Shown piece by piece: positions 23,081-34,076 of a stretch of DNA of 64,000 bases. Source of the stretch: Marsupella aquatica (taxonomy: Eukaryota; Marchantiophyta); contig OZ316893.1 in NCBI GenBank assembly GCA_973895155.1, positions 7,006,001-7,070,000 of the forward strand, written 5' to 3'. How positions within the stretch are numbered: position 1 is the stretch's first letter; each line of letters opens with the position of its first letter. The translations under genes were made by a program, and so were the position numbers. The notes under the pieces are model-generated. The model was given only the letters and a program-made list of their open reading frames with translations, ran no database searches and was not told the origin of the DNA.

Positions 23081-23873
23081 GTCACTTCCCGGCGCTGAGT
23101 TTACCACCATGATTTGCAGCTAGAGGAGCTCCATGCATCAATTCGGCTGCGCCAGCTTCAACCCTCGCCTGATTCTCCGCATGCACGGAGTAAGTCAAGC
23201 TTGTTTTCTCTCGGACAGCAAGAGATATATTGCAAATGACAAGATTTATTGCACATGCCCACAGAGCGCAAAGGAGAGTGGAGAACCACATTTCCAGACT
23301 GCACTGAGGCTTGCTATATGTATTTCTGTCCTCAACTCGATCACATCTGTGAAGTTTATGATGCTCATTGTTAGTCCTCCTGTAACCAAAACATTGCACC
23401 TTGAGAGTTCCCGAGTCTCACATCGTTACTGCCCAATGCCCTCGACTCCTCTGGGGTTTACAAGAAAAACTAAAACCCCCAACAAAAATAACGAGTCCGC
23501 TAGGGAATGAAGGTGAACTTTATTCAAAGTTATACAGACATTTTCCTCTGCTTCGAACCGAGGGTAGGATGGTCGGATTGCGTGGGGGAAAGGGCCGAGA
23601 CATCCTACACACATTCACATGGTGGGCAACAGAGAACCATAATCTCCAATAGATATGAAACAAAAATACGGAAACAAAGATTTGTGAGAAGTAAAATGGT
23701 CTCAAGGAGCGTCCCCTGCTATCACTAACCTCGAAACCTTGAGGGCAAACAAAATGGACAGTCTTCTGAAGGAGCCGAACCAAGAATTCAGGTAGGCTCT
23801 CAACGTTGCGGCTCTGTCAGATTACTGTTCATTTGACAACATTTCTAAGGAAAACTGCAAGTTGTTCATTGAC

Positions 23874-24809
23874 CTACTGATATAATTCTGCTAGCGTAGC
23901 ATCCAACCCCAACTCAAACGGGCTCCTCGTTTGATTCTTATCTAGCACCAGTAACTTCTGCATCAGCGCCTGCGCCACTGGAGTCGCAACCAAAGCTGGG
24001 AAAGCAGCCAAGTCTGCCGCAATCACGCTCGCCGGGGGATTTAGCGATTGCAACGCGACCTTGGTCCCATGCAGCCCTTGCTCCGGCCTCAAGGCAATCC
24101 TCTTAGCCAACGCCAAAACAGTGTGCTCCAACTCCTTCCGGGTCCGAAAACAATCATTGAACAAGCCAATCTCCTTCCCGGTCTTGCAGTGGACGCTATC
24201 CCCGGAGAGGAGATACTGCATAGCCCTCCCCTTGTTGATCAGCCGACCGAGATACTGCATCCCGCCTGCGCCCTGCGTAAGGCCAAGTGACGTCTCCAGC
24301 GACCCCATACGTGCTTTCGGGCCTGCAAATCGCATGTCCATCTGAAGAAGCCACTCACTGCCGGCGCCGGTTGTTTCCCCATTGAGTTCCCCGATGAACA
24401 CAGTAGTTGTCAAATTTTGCAGTAGGCCAATCCCAGCCGTGTACAGTTGCAACAGAAGAGCCTTCTCAGGGGTCGCAGGGGCCAGAAGCGAGTTGATGTC
24501 GAGATGCGCGATGAAGAGATCAGGATCGCCGCTGCGAAAGATCACCACCTTGGGCGGTGGCGTGGTGCGGTTGGACGGATCTAGGGAGATTAGGAAGCCA
24601 AACAGATCCATAGCGACCTTCATGTCGAAGAGGTTAATTGGCGGGTTGTAGATAACTACAGTTGTTATATTGCCGGATGTGCTAATGGAGAGGGTGCCGT
24701 GGGGACTGATAGTGGGGGCCGTCGAAGAAGAGGCGGGAGGGAGGAGAACAAGGGCCACGAACACGAGTACTGCGAGATAAGGGAAAACTGGATTGCGATG
24801 CTGATCCAT
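23874..24809 (-). CDS. Crotonase-fold (enoyl-CoA hydratase/isomerase-like) protein with signal peptide, copy 1
   Basis: Intact 311-codon single-exon CDS. An upstream in-frame ATG at 24944 exists, but the start at 24809 is preferred: it is shared with the second copy, begins a classic signal peptide (MDQHR, then a hydrophobic stretch to PPASSS), and the upstream part lies in the 5' UTR exon. The crotonase domain covers about residues 36-270. NPPINLFD and FIAHLD contribute to the CoA/oxyanion pocket. GAGSEW (Glu152) and GSLETSLGL (Glu172) match the two acidic residues used by enoyl-CoA hydratases. Four N-glycosylation sequons (NIT, NRT, NLT, NQT) fit secretion. Family members normally act on acyl-CoA in mitochondria, peroxisomes or cytosol, so a secreted member is odd. 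The sequence resembles bacterial/fungal family members in my memory. Substrate unknown. Confidence 0.88.
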   Translation of the reverse strand: MDQHRNPVFPYLAVLVFVALVLLPPASSSTAPTISPHGTLSISTSGNITTVVIYNPPINLFDMKVAMDLFGFLISLDPSNRTTPPPKVVIFRSGDPDLFIAHLDINSLLAPATPEKALLLQLYTAGIGLLQNLTTTVFIGELNGETTGAGSEWLLQMDMRFAGPKARMGSLETSLGLTQGAGGMQYLGRLINKGRAMQYLLSGDSVHCKTGKEIGLFNDCFRTRKELEHTVLALAKRIALRPEQGLHGTKVALQSLNPPASVIAADLAAFPALVATPVAQALMQKLLVLDKNQTRSPFELGLDATLAELYQ

Positions 24810-24924
24810 TTTCAACTTCAGCGCAAGCGGCTGTTCCCAGTTAGTGCGAATTGAACGACACTTGGAGCTTGTTGCGTATCGCTGGAATCTTGTGAAAGCG
24901 TTCTCTAAATCTTGGTCAGAAGCC

Positions 24925-25168
24925 CTGCGAAGCAATCGGAACAAATCAAGTGCCTTGTCACTACATAATTCACAAATTCAAATTCAAATTCATAATTAGA
25001 CGAATTGGGCATTCTCCCGGCCGCGTAGGCTGACAGTAATAATGTAGCATCAAATATATCAGACATCGATGGAAATTGCTACTTGATAATGGTGCTCGAT
25101 CTAAGTGATCCCGGCCATGAAGTAATAAAATAAGCAGTCACCCCTCTGCAGCCTACACACCGCCTTAC
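24925..25168 (-). other. 5'-UTR intron of crotonase-like gene copy 1
   Basis: Minus-strand donor TTCGAG|GTAAGG and acceptor GCTTCGCAG|GGCTTC, 244 bp. The splice sites are at the same aligned places as in copy 2 (55783-56098), which supports a real intron upstream of the start codon. Confidence 0.7.
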
Positions 25169-25366
25169 CTCGAACTGCAGCAACACCTGAGATCCGAGCT
25201 GTACGAGTCTGTTGGGCCGAAGCGCACTCGAAGCCTTGCAGAGATTTTCGTGCGCAAAATCCCGAGAACTGGTTCACACTTTCGAATCAACTTGAGAGAG
25301 TGACCGTCCTTGGACGAGGGACAATTCTAGACTGGCAGCTAATGGAAGTGCTACACTGACAGGTCT

Positions 25367-25374
25367 GTTATAAG
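25367..25374 (-). promoter_or_regulatory. Probable TATA box of copy 1
   Basis: CTTATAAC on the minus strand aligns with the TATATAATA of copy 2 relative to the conserved GTAGCAC-TC block just downstream. It lies about 200 bp before the intron donor. Confidence 0.5.
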
Positions 25375-25469
25375 TAGCTCTTTCGCAGCCTCAAAGAAAA
25401 ATATTGAAATTTATTATTACAAGTAGCTCTTTCGTAGCCTCAAAGAAAAATATTGAAATTTATTATTAC
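25372..25469 (-). repeat. 49-bp tandem duplication at the promoter of copy 1
   Basis: Two units (25372-25420 and 25421-25469) differing at one base (GCAGCC/GTAGCC). They sit at and immediately upstream of the TATA-like box. No second unit was found at the corresponding place in copy 2. Confidence 0.9.
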
Positions 25470-25708
25470 TCAATTCTGTTACGTCAGGAATTCAGGTTAT
25501 GGGCATGTGAACATTTCTTGAGCCACTTGCTATTCAAATAATCTGCCCTGAACAAACTTTTTTGGGGTTTGGTACAGGGTTACTAGCCTGCAACCTATGA
25601 TCAGAAAATGAGTAAATTGCAGAAATGCAGACCAGGAGCAGTTACTCTATGATCATAAAGTGAGGACATACAGACTAGCAGCAACTGGAAAGTTTATCTG
25701 ATCTATGT
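25470..25708. other. Spacer
   Basis: Short non-coding stretch between the promoter duplication and the 111-bp duplication. Confidence 0.4.
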
Positions 25709-25930
25709 GTGAATAGGTTTCAAACTAGAAACCCAGCCCAAAGAGTCATTATCATGTGTAATAGTTGTGTGGGAAAAATATTACCAGGTAAGACTTTCCG
25801 AGCATAGGGTTATGGAAATGTGAATAGGTTTCAAACTAGAACCCCAGCCCAAAGAGTCATTATCATGTGTAATAGTTGTGTGGGAAAAATATTACCAGGT
25901 AAGACTTTCCGAGCATAGGGTTATGGAAAT
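25709..25930. repeat. 111-bp tandem duplication
   Basis: Units 25709-25819 and 25820-25930, beginning GTGAATAGGTTTCAAACTAG, nearly identical (one visible difference, AAACCCAG/AACCCCAG). Recent local duplication 65 bp before copia element 2. Confidence 0.93.
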
Positions 25931-25995
25931 GATAAGACTGGGTAACCTTTCTTCTTGACTGGAAGTCCTTATTATAATACATGTTTGAGCAGGGG

Positions 25996-26339
25996 TGTTA
26001 GATATTGCTCTAGTCTTGTGACTCATGAACTAACTACAGTTAGGCTAACTTGGGTTGGGACTTAGCTAATGTTAGCGGTAGTGCTGTTGTGCATATAGCC
26101 AGGGCTGATACCAGACCCTGGTGGAACTTAGGCTCATTGTTACGGAGTTAGTTGAGAGATAGGGAGAGCTTGTGCTGTGGATGCTTGGTATGGCCGGTAG
26201 GCCTAGAGTGCAGTAAAGTTCTTGTGTGTTCCCGTGGACGTAGCCTCATGTGGAGGTGAAACACGTATTTCTCTGTGTCAACTCTTGTGCATTGGATGGT
26301 TCATGGGCTTGCAGTTGCGAATGTCGTCTATGCTCAACA
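25996..26339 (+). repeat. 5' LTR of copia element 2
   Basis: 344 bp; about 5% different from the 3' LTR by hand count, differences nearly all transitions. Confidence 0.95.
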
Positions 26340-26341
26340 AG

Positions 26342-26353
26342 TGGTATCAGAGC
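26342..26353 (+). promoter_or_regulatory. Primer-binding site, initiator-Met tRNA type
   Basis: TGGTATCAGAGC two bases after the LTR, the exact plant copia consensus. Confidence 0.93.
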
Positions 26354-27479
26354 ATGCCTAGGAGGTGACGAGGTTTTCTCATGACAGGTTCTTTCCAGCG
26401 TTCATTGTCGATGGTACATTCGGAGTTTCGTCGCATGAAACTCGAATGTGTGTGGCTGTGCGGATAGGTTAGTGAGAGGGCATTCTAACGGTGGTTAGAA
26501 CTCGTTGATCGGTATCCGTGGTGCGGAGGAATTGAAGTTTGCGTCGTTCAGGGGTTATTCATGTTCGACTTTATTTCGGGGGAGAGACCAGAGTTTGAGT
26601 TTTTCAACGGTGTGAGCTGTGCGATGCAGGAGGGATTGCACAATATAGCTCAAGTTGAAGGTTTATGCGAGCTGATCATTTCAGTAGCTGGATTGCTGCC
26701 GAGTTGTTACCGAGTGCGTCGTGACGAGTGAAGGAGACGTTCAGGTTTATGGAACTTGTTCTCATCTGAACCCGGTTTCTCTTCGTGACGTCCTACTCGA
26801 TGAAAGAAACGCGAAGTGCTATGGCTCAACGGTTCAATTTCCTCACTTAAAACGGCGGCAATTAGGTGAGTCTTTTCTTCACTTTTCCCGGGGGAGTATT
26901 TTTGGCATTTTAAGGGGGTTTAAAGGGCCAATATTTTTGTTGTGCACTCCCTCCCTTCGGCCGGCCTGACCCCGATCTCGCGAGGCCCTACCTTGCCCTG
27001 TCGTCGGCGCCCCTTCTCGGCGCACGACGTCCTTTGAACCCCGGACCCCGTCTCCGACTGCATACGCAGCCTTTGCCCCTCATACGCCCACCCCTTACGC
27101 CGGCCCGTGTACCCCCTCCCAAATACGGGGTGTATTTTTGGATTTAAGGCGCTTTGCACCCCTTTAGGGCCTATTTTTGGCTCTCTCTTTTTTCTCCTCT
27201 TCGCTTCCTCTTGTGCCGGGACCTGCTGCCCTCCGTTTAAACCGCTCAGACCGGGGGAAAGGCCCCCTGTGAGACCTGCTCTATTATGTGGGAATATTCC
27301 CAAAAAATAGAGAGCTGTTTTTGGCGGTCTGACGAAGATTCCGTCCGCCAAAAGTATCTGAGGAGGAGCTGCTACCGTTTGAGGAAGAACTAGTATCACC
27401 GGTACGATCACTGGTGCGGCGTGCAGTGGAGGAAGTTGTACTACTACCAGAGCTGTCGGTAGTAGGAAAGAAGAGAAAG
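26354..27479 (+). other. Leader of copia element 2 with embedded GC-rich module
   Basis: About 1.1 kb. The part at about 26940-27345 is GC-rich and homologous, in opposite orientation, to 10665-11140 plus 4480-4607. Frames inside it (26920-27411 minus) show no family resemblance. Confidence 0.65.
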
Positions 27480-28352
27480 ATGGCTAGATTTGGGGGAGTG
27501 AAGTTTGAGGTGGAGAAGTACGATGGTCGTACTGATTACTTGTTGTGGGAGAAGCAAGTGAAGGGTGTTCTAAGGGCCATGGGCTTAGCTCATCTGCTTT
27601 CATCACGAGAGCAGTATGATGGAGAGGAGGAGATTTATGTGAGACAATGGAGACAGGAGTAGGTGATTGCTGTCAATGTAGTGATGCTATATCTCAAGCC
27701 GCACATCATTGAGCAGCTGGATGATTATGCGGATTGCACGTCACTGTTCAAGGCTCTAAGAGAGAAGTACTACCCGGGGTACTACCGGGAAGATGCGTCA
27801 GACCGGTTGTACAAGAAGTCTCTCTTGATGAGCCTTAGGCTCAAGGAAGGGAGCAAGATGCAGGATCACCTCGATGAGTTTGATAGTCTAGCGGCGGATC
27901 TGTCAAACCTGGGAAAAGGAGTTGAAGATGAGGATAAGGCCTTGCTTCTGCTAAGCTCCTTACCGCCGTCATATCAGGGCTTGAAACAGGTGCTCTTGTA
28001 CAGAGATATGAAGTCCATTTTGTATAATGAAGTGGTGAGCTCTTTACTGTCTGATGATGCTCAGAAGAAGCTGGGTCAATCACAGACAACATCTTCTTCT
28101 GGCACTGCCCTGAACGTGAATTGTGGAAGACCAACGCAGCGCACGAATGGGCAGAACAGCTTTAGATCTACATCACGGGGGAGATCTAAATCCAGAGTGA
28201 AATTGCAAGAGAGGAAGCCTCTTGCATGTTAGAATTGTGACAAGTCTGGCCACATGAAAAGGGATTGTCGAGTACAGAACCCTAATGCATCTGCTAACAC
28301 GGCATCGAGCTCGCATGAGGTAAATTTACTCGATGATGATGACATATTGTGA
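27480..28352 (+). pseudogene. Gag region of copia element 2
   Basis: Starts ATG 27480 (MARFGGVKFEVEKYDGRTDY), parallel to element 1 Gag. Stops: TAG 27660-27662 (expected Gln), TAG 28230-28232, which replaces the Trp inside the zinc knuckle before NCDKSGHMKRDC, and TGA 28350-28352. All are explained by single transitions. The capsid-like helices (LKEGSKMQDHLDEFDSL, LLLLSSLPPSYQ) remain readable. Confidence 0.9.
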
Positions 28353-29950
28353 TGCCAAGGTTATGCTCTCAACGTAGTGTCAAATCCAGGTAGTGATGAC
28401 TGGATTCTAGATAGTGCATGTACTTTTCACATTTGCTCTAGGAGAGATTTTTTCAGTTCTTACACGGTTTCCAACGGGTCAGTGTTGATGGGAAATGGAA
28501 TTCCATGTCAAGTAGTTGGACTTGGATCTGTTAGATTTCAGATGTTTGATGGTACTTTAAGAACGTTGAGGAATGTGAGACACATTTCCAGCATGATGAA
28601 AAATATCATTTCACTTGGAGTTTTAGAAGCAAATGGCCATCAGTGGAGTTCTGCTAATGGTGTCCTTCAGGTTTCAACTGGTTCTAAAGTTGTATTGAAG
28701 GGAAAGAGACATAGCAATCTATACGTTTTGGAGGGCAGTGTAGTTTGTGATGAAGCCAATATAACCCTATCTCATGAGGAGACGGCCCGGCTGTGGTACT
28801 TCTGTTTGGGCCACATGAGTGAAAAAGGTTTGGCTATTCTTCAGAAAAAAGGATTACTTTCTAATTTGCAGTCTTGTACGTTAGAATTTTGTGAGCACTG
28901 TGTGCTTGGGAAGCAGCACAGGAAACCCTTTGGAGTTAGAGCTCACACCAGCAAGGAGGTACTTGAGTATGTACATAGTGATGTGTGGGGTCTAGCCCCT
29001 ACTCCCTCACATTCTGGACGGTTATACTATGTCACGTTCATAGACGATTACTCAAGGTATGTGTGGATATACTTTCTACACAATAAGTCTGATGTTTTTG
29101 CCACTTTTAAGGAGTGGAAAGCCCAAGTTGAGAATCAGACTAGTAATAAGGTGAGATATCTTCGATCGAATAACGACGATGAATATAGTTCCGGGGAATT
29201 TGGAATGTATTGTAAGGAGCAGGGGATTATTCATCATCTCACAACAAGTTATACTCCTCAGCAGAAAGATGTTTATGAGAGACTCAACCGAACACTATTG
29301 GACCGCTCGAGGAGTATGTTTAGTCAATCATGCTTACCACATGAGTTTTGGACTGAAGCTGTCAACACTGTAGCTTATTTGGTAAATTTTTCTCCATCCA
29401 GTTCTATTGGATTCAAGACGCCATTTGAAATGAGGTACGGGCGTCCAGCAGATTACTCACATCTGAGGATTTTTGGATGTGATGCTTATGTGCTTACACC
29501 TTCCCAGCTTTGATCCAAGTTGGAGTCCAAGTCGAAGAAGTGCACTTTCCTTGGCTATCAGAAAGGCGTGAAGCATTATAGGTTATGGGATCCAGTAACG
29601 TGTAAACTAATTGTCAGTAGAGATGTGTCCTTTAATGAATCTAGATCATCAAAGGAGGGGGAGAGTTTTCAGGACTCCCATATTGACAAGGGGAAATCTC
29701 TCATCCCGGACCGGGTTGAGGGGGAGATTAGTCATGATGCAGTTCATGACAAGAGAGATGGAGAAGCTCTAGGCTTGGAGCTGGTTCCTGTGATGGAACA
29801 AGAGGAGCAGATTGTTTCTCGGGTACCTCAAATTCAGCCAACAGCAACAGCTGATCAGCCTGAGTCATCTACTAGAAGAACTTCCAGTCATTCTACTAGA
29901 GCTCCTACCAGGTATGGTCAATGGGCAGACTCATCTAAGCTAGTCAGATG
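28353..29950 (+). pseudogene. Protease and integrase region of copia element 2
   Basis: Protease motif WILDSACTFHIC, then HHCC zinc domain (LGHMSEKG ... CEHC), then the integrase core with HSDVWGLAPTPSHS. The second catalytic Asp reads Asn (LRSNNDDEY, where LRSDNGGEY is usual); the Glu is kept (DVYERLNRTL). TGA 29511-29513 interrupts, and a one-base frameshift near 29940-29945 ends the frame before the reverse transcriptase. Confidence 0.9.
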
Positions 29951-31578
29951 ATATTGACATTGCACCTGATGATGATGACATAGCTTTGATCTTAGAAGAA
30001 GGAGAACCTTTTTCGTACAGTGAGGCTTGTGCTTTAGAGCAGAAGCATGAATGGAATGCAGCAATGCAGAGAGAGTTGTAATCTTTGAGTGACAACAAGA
30101 CATGGGAGCTGGTGGAGCTTCCAAGAGGTCAGCAAGTGGTGGACAACAAATGGATTTACAAGTTGAAGGACAGTCCTTCAGAGGGTGGAGATAAGATCTA
30201 CAAGGCAAGGCTTGTTGCCAAGGGGTTCACTAAGGAGAAAGGAGTGGACTACAATGAGGTCTTTTCACCGGTGGCTAAGTATTCCACAATTCGGATCTTG
30301 TGTCAGTTTGTTATGTTTTTTGGTCTGGTGATGGATCAGATGGATGTTGTTACTATTTTTCTCTATGGCAACTTGGAAGAGATGATCTTCATGAGACAGC
30401 CACTAGGCTTTATGAAGAAGGGCCAAGAGAACTTAGTTTGCAGATTGCTCAAGTCCTTGTATGGATTGAAGCAGTCTCCCAGACAATGGAACAAGCGGTT
30501 TGATGATTTCATGTTTGCTCAAGGTTTCACAATGATGGTGTATGATCCTTGTGTGTATACAAAATCAGTCAAGAATGATGTGTTTGGTTTCATCATTCTA
30601 GTGATCTATGTGGATGACATGCTGATTATGGCTAAAGATCAATCTGAGGTTGACAGTCTCAAGGCAAAATTGAGTGTTGAATTCAGGATGAAAGATCTTG
30701 GTAAGGCCAAGAGGATCTTAGGGATGGAGATTTTTAAGAACTTTGATAATGGACAGTTGTGCTTGAGTCAAGGCCAGTATGCGAGGAAAGTACTTGCACG
30801 ATTCAACATGGAAAACTGTAAGCCAATTAGTATTCCTTTAGCTTCACATTTCAAGTTATCATCGGCTTTCTCTCCTACGGATGCTGTGGAGAAAGGTCTG
30901 ATGGCTAAGATTCCTTATGAGAAGGCAGTAGGCAGTCTAATGTATTTGATGACTTGTACTAGGCCTGACTTGGCCCTAGCAATGGGCAAAGTCAGCAGAT
31001 TCATGTCAAATCCAGGGAAGGTACATTGGGAAGCTGTGAAATGGATTCTCAGGTATGTGAAGGGAACACAGGACTATGGATTACTATTTGATAACAGATC
31101 AGATAAAACTTTGGTTGGCTATGTAGATTCTGACTATGGAGGCTGTCTGGATACAAGGAGGTCTACAACTGGGTTTGTATTTACTCTTGGAGGAGGATGT
31201 ATTAGTTGGAAATCTACCTTGCAAAAGTGTATATCTCAGTCTACTATAGAAGCAAAGTATGTTGCAGCAGCAGAAGCAGGCTCAAAGGAAGCTATTTGGT
31301 TGAACAAGTTGATAGCAGAGTTGGGTTTAGAGCATGGCAGAATGTCTCTAAACTGTGATAGTCAGAGTGCTCTTCACTTGACTGCTAACCAGGTGATGGA
31401 TAGCAGGGTGAAGCACATTGATATCAGGTACCATTTTATCAGGCAAGCAGTGTCTGATAAAACTTTTGAGCTAGTCAAGATTGATGGAAAACTCAATCCC
31501 GCTGATGCCTTTACCAAAGTGATTCTTTTGGAGAGTTTCTCAAGACACCGTGCTACTTTGCAAGTTTTGCATTTGTAG
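29951..31578 (+). pseudogene. Reverse transcriptase and RNase H region of copia element 2
   Basis: TAA 30079-30081 (expected Gln or Lys codon) precedes a long open stretch of about 497 codons. It carries KARLVAKGFTKEKGVDY, QMDVVTIFLYG, the intact YVDD box, and RNase H with YVDSDYGGC, STIEAKY and CDSQSALH. It ends normally at TAG 31576-31578. In the RNase H motif the usual DAEY reads EAKY, a likely damaging change. Confidence 0.92.
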
Positions 31579-31772
31579 TGCAAGTAGAGTTATTTAGCAA
31601 TATGTGACTATTTGTATATGGATTACTCATTCTTGTTTGGCTACGGCTTAGTTCTAGTTAACCCTTGTGGTTTTTACCCGGGTTTTTAGGGGGAGACTTG
31701 GTTTGGTGATTGTCTAGAACTTCCCGCTAAGGATTCCATATGGTAGCATTTAGTCCAGTCCCCCAAGACAAG

Positions 31773-31787
31773 AGTCAAGGGGGAGTT
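31773..31787 (+). promoter_or_regulatory. Polypurine tract of copia element 2
   Basis: GTCAAGGGGGAGTTT directly before the 3' LTR, shared with element 1. Confidence 0.85.
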
Positions 31788-32131
31788 TGTTAGATATTGC
31801 TCTAGTCTTGTGACTCATGAGCTAACTACAGTTAGGCTAACTTGGGTTAGGACTTAGCTAATGTTAGCGGTAGTGCTATTGTGCATATAGCCAAGACTGA
31901 TGCCAGACCCTGGTGGAACTTAGGTTCATTGTTACGGAGCTACTTGAGAGATAGGGAGAGCTTGTGCTGTGGATGCTTGGTATGGCCGGTAGGTCTAGAG
32001 TGCAGTAAAGCTCTTGTGTGTTCCCGTGGACGTAGCCTCATGTGGAGGTGAAACACGTATCTCTTTGTGTTGACTCTTGTGTGTTGGATGGTTCACGGGC
32101 TTGCAGTTGCGAATGTCGTCTATGCTCAACA
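31788..32131 (+). repeat. 3' LTR of copia element 2
   Basis: 344 bp, TGTTAG...CAACA, followed by target duplication AGGGG. Confidence 0.95.
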
Positions 32132-32136
32132 AGGGG

Positions 32137-32690
32137 TTCTAGTGTCAACCCTCTCCAACAAGTTCAGATTTTCTTCGTTTCCTAATCATAAGGTTCCAGG
32201 CTCCAAACCAGATCTTAACTCTCTCAAGTAGCTCCCTAACCATGAGCATGAGTTCTCTGTATCCAAGCAAACATGGCTTTGGATATAGTGTGTAACATGG
32301 CTAACCTAACCAAGTCTACAACTAAGGTTAGCCCTAACCACAGTTATAGTCATAACCCTGGAAACACACTTCCTACTCTAAGGCATAATCAAGCAATGCT
32401 CGGGATGGAGGTCTTGGGACTTTGGAGGGAGGCCAGTGGCAACTGAACCCTATTGCACAAAGCTCTACTCTATAGTGGGCTAATCACATGCCCAGCGCCA
32501 ATCTTCCCGCATGAGCTGGACTGTCTTATACACCACACTAAGCTGTCCTTGAACCATGGACCTTGAGCTTCAACGCAATGTCTGTACTGGCAAGACATGA
32601 TTACGCACCTCCAACCAAGCAATGGATCTCTTCAACTTCTCGATCATCTGCCTCAGATGCCTTGCATGCTCACGCTTTGGATTCACACTA
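32137..32690. other. Spacer, no gene recognised
   Basis: Non-coding right flank of element 2; no motif-bearing frame. Confidence 0.4.
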
Positions 32691-33000
32691 ATTGCTCCTC
32701 GGGGGTTTCATTATATAAAGGCCTTCCCATCACCCGCAACATTTGTAGGCATTAATTGACGGCAAACGATGGGAAAATGTTGCGGCCCCCTAAAATACCC
32801 CTAAAATGCAATATTTTTTTTAGTTTTTTAATCCCTATAACCAAATTGATTAAAATACCCTAATGTTCTTATAAGTCTCAAAATTGGATTTCAATGTTCT
32901 TCACAACAAATATTAAGTCTTCCTTTAGGACCAATAAAACAACCCTATCTTTTGTCCACATGAATTGCCATTTTGTAGAAGTGAAACCCATGAGGTTCAT
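32691..33000 (+). repeat. Small TIR repeat, copy A
   Basis: About 310 bp, starting GGGGGTTTCATTATATAAAG and ending AGAAGTGAAACCC. Reverse complement of the end (GGGTTTCACTTC) resembles the start, giving ~12-bp inverted ends. Shares CCCTAATGTTCTTATAAGTC and GACCAATAAAA-CCCTATC with copy B. Confidence 0.7.
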
Positions 33001-34028
33001 AGAGTCTGCCCCATTTGTTGACTTTTTCAAAGAAAGAAGAAAAGAGATCCATTCCCACCCTTTCATGACATAAACATAAATTTTAACCATTTATTGTTGT
33101 GAGTTCAAGTTTGTCAACAAAGACTAAGATGTAACAAGCTCCAAAACACCACTCCCAATTCTTCAAACACACTATAATGTGGAAAATTATCTCCGCCATG
33201 CCTTTGCTAGAATTCATGCTCTAGTGTGTACGTGGTTAGTGTCTTTGGAACCCTCAAATGTTGAAACAACTTAATAAGTGTCAAGCATGACATTTACTCT
33301 TAGGTTTAGGGTGACAATTATAACCGTAGTTAGGCTAACTCGGTCTTGTTGATCCTATATATATATATATACACAAGCGGATTTTTGCTTGCTAAAGGGA
33401 ACTCAGGTTCATTGTTACAGAGCCACTTGAGGGATGGAGAGAGTTTATGCTGGCGGAAATTTGGTATCATGGCTAAAAGGTCTAGAATGCAATAAAGCTT
33501 TTGTGTACGTGTTCTTACTTGTGAACCTAGCCTCATCAAAGGCGCACCCCATGATATCTTTCTATGACTCCAACTTCTTCTTCGTTGGATGTTCATGGGC
33601 ATGCCATTTACAGTCACGTTCATTGAACCCATGATGCGTAAACCCGGTGGTAACACCCCCCTAAATCCAATCCTACCCCAAACTTCATGACCCATATATT
33701 TGCCTTAGGATAGGCAAGTATTTGAATTTCAATATATCGCCATCCAATTCTGTAATGACACATGGCCCGCTAATACAATGACTTGTGGCATTGAAAAACA
33801 AACAACCCTTAGTTCCATACATGTAATATAGGCACCCTTTCAAAAGTACCTTCTCATGCATCCCGGGATAGATTTGCTGGTTGTGTACTTCTAATTCAAC
33901 TATAAAAATTAGGTAAAAATAAATAAAACCCACCCTTCAAGCATTTCTTCATTGGACTCCCCATATTAGCTAAGATTGAGGGCCCAGGGATTGAACCACC
34001 TTTCCACCTAAAAACAAAGACATTGAAG
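33001..34028. other. Spacer, decayed repeat sequence
   Basis: AT-rich; short (TA)n run near 33355. The stretch 33310-33520 weakly resembles an LTR of the element 2 type (TAACTCGGTCTTGTTG, GGAACTCAGGTTCATTGTTACAGAG, TCTAGAATGCAATAAAGCTTTTGTG, here broken into short matches). It is probably a diverged solo-LTR-like remnant. Confidence 0.45.
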
Positions 34029-34076
34029 CCCATAGCATTCGCCATTGGACTACCCATAGCATCCGCCATTGGACTA
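34029..34076 (+). repeat. 24-bp tandem pair, left flank of LINE tail
   Basis: CCCATAGCATYCGCCATTGG plus ACTA occurs twice in tandem (34029-34052, 34053-34076). A third copy lies at 34706-34729. Confidence 0.9.

Larger units (their letters stand above)
23100..25370 (-). repeat. Inverted segmental duplication, copy 1
   Basis: About 2.3 kb carrying a complete crotonase-like gene with promoter, 5'-UTR intron and 3' flank. Its reverse complement aligns with 55580-58700. Homology outside the CDS includes the promoter (GATTGTCCCT-GTCC-AGGACGGT), the 3' flank (CATCATAAACTTCACAGAT) and a distal block (GCAATATATCTCTTGCT, TGATGCATGGAGCT). Confidence 0.88.
25996..32131 (+). mobile_element. Ty1/copia LTR retrotransposon, element 2 (older, coding-dead)
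   Basis: 6136-bp element bounded by 344-bp LTRs (TGTTAG...CAACA) with AGGGG duplicated on each side (25991-25995 and 32132-32136). Order: primer-binding site, leader carrying the GC-rich module, Gag, protease, integrase, reverse transcriptase, RNase H, polypurine tract. The LTRs differ at about 18 sites, almost all transitions, so it is much older than element 1. The coding region has five stops and one frameshift. Confidence 0.96.

Noticed and set aside
24810-24944. Upstream in-frame ATG extending copy 1 by 45 residues
   Set aside because: Not conserved in copy 2, spans the 5'-UTR intron acceptor and would bury the signal peptide.
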